Shown here: positions 45,422-64,000 of the stretch, in pieces
How the letters are laid out: each line of letters opens with the position of its first letter
How positions within the stretch are numbered: position 1 is the first letter of the stretch
Source: Muricea muricata
Taxonomy: Eukaryota > Cnidaria > Anthozoa > Malacalcyonacea > Plexauridae
NCBI GenBank assembly: GCA_963855995.1
Contig: OY979718.1
Span: forward strand, 49,057,064 to 49,121,063
DNA length: 64,000 nucleotides
Direction of reading: 5' to 3'
Notes under the pieces: model-generated
Database searches by the model: none
The model's input: only the letters and a program-made list of their open reading frames with translations
What the model was told of the DNA's origin: nothing
Program-made: the position numbers and the translations under genes

Positions 45422-46480
45422 AGTCATGGTATAAAATTCGTGTTTAGAAAAAAAATTATATTATATAAATTATTTACAGCAATCCTGGAGTTATCTGATC
45501 ATCTGAGATACATAACACTCTCAGGACTTCGATTGGAACAGGAATCTAACCTGAAGACCGCGGATCATTAAAACTCATATCCTCACCTGTTCCTAGCTAT
45601 ACACGAGCATAAGAACTTCTCATGAATCAATATAATTTTTTAACCATATTATAAAACAAAGCAAGTGTTTTTGCTAAAGACAGACATCTTAATTGCTAAA
45701 TTAAAGAATTGGGAACAAGTTTCTTGTCTGGCAACTGATATAGCATGACGACTGATATGCATTCTCAATGATGGAGAGTTTTTATGTGGGGGGGGGACTT
45801 TTATGATCATGCATGAAACGAGAATGCATGAGAATTATGATCTAAAATAGTACCAAACATGGCCACTCTTTTTTTTTATTTTTTATTGAGGGAAACCGGA
45901 GGACCCAGAGGAAAACCCTCTTCTTTCTCTTTTGCTCTCTTTGCCTTTTTTCTTCTCTCTCCTTAAAAAAACCAAAAAGAGAATAAGAAATAAAAAATAA
46001 AATAGGAAAGAGGAAAACAAAAAAAAAGAAAATAGAAAAAGAATTCCTTTTTTCTCTCGTCAGCAAGTCTCATTTTTTTTTTCGGCACTACCATTTTGTT
46101 TTTTCGACAATCCGACACCGTCATTTTTTTGTCCTAATTCAGGCACTTCCATTTTGTGTTTACGACAACCCAACACGGCTAGTTTCTCATTTTCGGCTAT
46201 GCGACACAGCCATTTTCTCTGTGTGTTTTTTAAATCTAATAATTCCAATTGTCTGATGGTCTGTATATCTAGATCTGTTTCAGACGATGAACTTTTCATG
46301 CATATGTCTGATATGTGCCGAACATATTATTGACGAACCAGGGACTAGTATCTAATTGCTATTTGATATCACACATTAAGTTAAAGCATTTTTCCAACTA
46401 ATGTGTGCTACTTTCTTTGTTACGAGTAATTTTTCAAGGCTTATCCGACTTGTGACGTCATGTAACGAACGTGCTAAAAC
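45422..46480. other. Interval with low-complexity tract and one unassigned frame
   Basis: 45860-46060 is polypyrimidine/polypurine low complexity. A minus-strand frame at 46060-46299 (start MKSSSSETDLDIQTIRQLEL) holds a degenerate repeat of the type LGCRKHKMEV/PELGQKNDGV/GLSKKQNGSA. I recognise no family. Confidence 0.35.
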
Positions 46481-46970
46481 CACTGATCTAAATTACTGGA
46501 TAAAGCTTCTGTCATGCATAATTGAAGCCAATGGCGGCCACATTGGACTATCCCATATAAATTTACTTTGGTACTATTGAGGTAGTAGAAGAGGTTTTTA
46601 GAGTTTTAGGTTATTGGTGGGAATGGATAAACATTGTGTGAATGAAATTTCTTTTACAAATAATTTCTGTTTCCTTTTAAACTCGCCTGTGAATAACGAA
46701 TTGGGGATAGTCCAAGATGGCCGCCATGAGTTCATTATCAAGTGTTTTAAACCTTCTCAAAACCATTAGAAAAGTTGTGGCAAGCTGTCTTCGCAGTTAA
46801 TATGGGAAAGAGATTTCCCTAATAATTTGGTCATTTTTAATTTACACGTCGCGATTAGATTTGCCGAAATTTTGATCGATTCTGGTATATCATCTCACTA
46901 TAAATATTCTGGCTTCAAAATTGGGTCACCGAATTCAAAAGGATGCTTTATCCAGTTATTTAGATCAGTG
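46481..46970. mobile_element. MITE with CACTGATCTAAAT ends and perfect 8-bp duplication
   Basis: The arms read CACTGATCTAAATNACTGG then ATAAAGC. GCTAAAAC flanks both ends exactly (46473-46480 and 46971-46978), as in hAT elements. A second inverted pair (GGCGGCCACATTGGACTATCC / GGATAGTCCAAGATGGCCGCC) lies inside. Confidence 0.85.
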
Positions 46971-47094
46971 GCTAAAACGTACATCTGTCTATAATAAATT
47001 TTAATACGATAATGAATTTACGTGGTGTTTCCATTAATGTAACCAATTGGCTTTTTTATATACCAGCCACAGATTGAAAGTAGGCAGACAATTT

Positions 47095-47359
<265 letters not shown>

Positions 47360-47644
47360 ACTAAGATATTTACAAACGACAATAACTAAATTTAAGTAAG
47401 AGAATCTAGAATAAAGAAAGCATGCATTTACAAATTTCTATTCTAAGTTACAAGTTATTGTCGTACTAAAAAATGTGAGTAGCTATTAGCCGAATGCTGA
47501 TCAAACAACTAGTCCGAACGGCGAACGCCATGTATGTACCGCAAGTTCCTGGATATCACACATTGGTGATTTCAGCGTCAAACATCATCTGGTCCGTTTT
47601 GGGCCAACAAGAACAACGTGCTCGAAATAGCAATCGGCGTCGTG

Positions 47645-47875
47645 TCGTTCCTGCGCCAACATTTTTTGCAAAAGTGCGTGACATATACCAAAAAACGTCT
47701 TACCAAAGATTTTTTAATTGGTTACGTATGTGACATACATCAAAGGTTTTGCCACCAAAGATTTTTCAATTGTTTACGTATGTGACACGTAACAAAAAAT
47801 TTTTTGCAAAAGATTTTTTATTTGGTTAGGTGTGTGACATATAACAAAAACGTTTTACGAAAGATACTACCCTAT
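47645..47875. repeat. 52-bp minisatellite, ~4 copies
   Basis: GTGAC anchors recur at 47678, 47730, 47782 and 47834. The unit includes ACCAAAGATTTTTTAATTGG and TTACGTATGTGACAT. Confidence 0.85.
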
Positions 47876-48737
47876 AACTCTTTTCCCTTCCTCTCTTCTT
47901 TCCTTTTCAGATTCTCTTCCCTCCTGCTTTAAAAGCCTTTTCTACCAAAGGTTTGCACTTGAAAGCTCGCCACACAAGATTTGATATAAGGTTTGTCCTT
48001 CAAGTGCAGGTATACTACCAGTCCACGTGGGCTATTGGGGAAAGCTAGAATATTTTTACCATAGCTAATTCTTTACTTCTAATCTATAATGAACACAATC
48101 ATGACAACGTCTTTTACTTGCTAATATATATTTGTCTTAATTACTTGTTTGCTATCAAACAGACCTCATCACAAGTTTACGAAACAGGGTGTATACAAAG
48201 TGGGCCCTTTGATGTAGCCATGCACAATTTGAATTAGCCACAATCTGTTGTATTAATTTTGCACCTCGGGAAGCTTCAAACTAATGATTTGAAAAAACGG
48301 CACAAGATCTTACACACTTGGGTACGTAATTAGTAAGTTATTATGTGTACAAAACCTTATGTTTTTTGTAACTAACAGCAAAGCTGACAAACCCATGGGC
48401 CTCTGGTTTATCTAGTTGACATTATACGTTTTATATAGTCTCCCATGTTGCCATATTAACTAATACAACAGATCGCGGCTAATTTAAATTGCATCTACTT
48501 CAGAGTCGGCTTTGCTATTGCAAATAACTGAAGTTAAAATAAATATACATAAATTAAATCTATTAGTGAATGATACATATGATTATTGATTTACTGATTG
48601 CAAAACGAGTATGAACTGTAGATTTGCTAGATTTAATCTTATGCACTAAAGGGATTGGCAATATGCTTTTATTTTGTCTTATCGAAAAGAAGCTTTGGAG
48701 TTACTATACAATCCGTTTTTAAATTATTGATAACATT

Positions 48738-48955
48738 CTCAGTTTCTGAAGTATTGCAGAACCAAAAGGGCAAAGACAGTAGTCATCCGCCATCTTGAAA
48801 ATTAAGGAAATCGATGCGGACACATCGACACATTCTTACGTAAATTAAGTTTTATACAGTCTTCCATGTTGTGACGTCATTAAAATAAATTATACAAATT
48901 ATAAAACAATATGGCAGACGGCTAGTATCATTTTACTTAAATATTTCAGAAACCA
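48738..48955. mobile_element. MITE family copy 2 (TTCTGAAATATT ends)
   Basis: TTCTGAAGTATTG at the left and AATATTTCAGAA at the right. It shares GGGCAAAGACAGTAGTCATCC and the GTGACGTCAT block with 33422-33660. Confidence 0.6.
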
Positions 48956-49273
48956 CATATGTTAGGAACAATGTAACAATGGATCATACGTCAATTACTT
49001 TAACAATTGTTGTATGGGTAAGCCAATAAAGAAATATATTGCCATACCATGTCCATTAACTAAATAATTAATAATTAATATTGAATTTAATTGCGAGATA
49101 TAAAACTCATTGCCAATACAGTGCATGATGGTGAATGTATATATTTTATACAAGTCTCTTGTTTGACTGTGATAATTAAATATTTGTTTACAGCAAACTA
49201 AAATCTGTTACATTGATCAAGTATTTGTGTAATTGTAGAAGATGCAGTTAAAATATGGAATAAGTTAATATTT

Positions 49274-64000
<14,727 letters not shown>

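Noticed and set aside
45842..46066. 75-codon minus-strand frame
   Set aside because: Low-complexity polypurine/polypyrimidine tract.

Overview
This is an AT-rich window of metazoan nuclear DNA with spliced genes (GT-AG introns, short exons), dense microsatellites and a very heavy load of transposon debris. The three conserved genes are ST13 (Hip), CNBD2 and an ABCC5/MRP5-type ABC transporter. With the Penelope-like retroelements of the 'YRDDGL' type, CR1/L2-like LINEs, hAT-type MITEs and a Crypton-type recombinase relic, they suggest an invertebrate, most plausibly a cnidarian. That assignment is inference from sequence style, not from a search.

Layout. 1-1125 (+) is the 3' end of ST13. 1126-5200 is intergenic and holds a nested transposon (3249-4742). 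5201-15839 (+) is a complete 18-exon CNBD2-like gene; all 18 exons join in phase to a 676-residue protein with two cyclic-nucleotide-binding domains. Its introns contain MITEs, a Crypton-type fragment and a GC-rich hairpin. 16535-23825 is a retroelement cluster: a 5'-truncated Penelope-like element (PLE) on +, a convergent decayed PLE on -, a third PLE scrap and a LINE fragment. Two hammerhead ribozyme folds lie between the convergent PLE tails. The minus-strand PLE is split by a 2.0-kb element whose terminal inverted repeats are tandem arrays of a 19-bp unit, flanked by a perfect 9-bp target duplication. 24386-27673 is a 'Russian doll' of fold-back elements; outer and inner members share the terminus CATAGGYRGCCCA and each has a perfect 7-bp duplication. 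27682-49273 is gene-poor: LINE remnants, long microsatellites, minisatellites, many inverted-repeat elements, one tRNA-like SINE head inside a Tc1/mariner-like MITE, and a few unassigned exon-like stretches. 49274-64000 (-) is the 3' part of the ABCC5-like gene, 19 exons from NBD1 to the stop codon. It has a 6-kb intron containing a possible 5-kb TIR-bounded insertion and a one-base frameshift in the large TMD2 exon.

The genes do not form an operon-like unit. ST13 (Hsp70 co-chaperone), CNBD2 (cyclic-nucleotide sensor) and ABCC5 (organic anion/cyclic nucleotide exporter) are separate loci. CNBD2 and ABCC5 converge on the transposon-rich block between them. Both proteins belong to families linked to cyclic nucleotides, but the sequence gives no evidence that this proximity is functional.

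The most interesting signals are the hammerhead ribozymes with PLEs, the minisatellite-ended 2-kb transposon, and the CATAGG fold-back family with 7-bp duplications.
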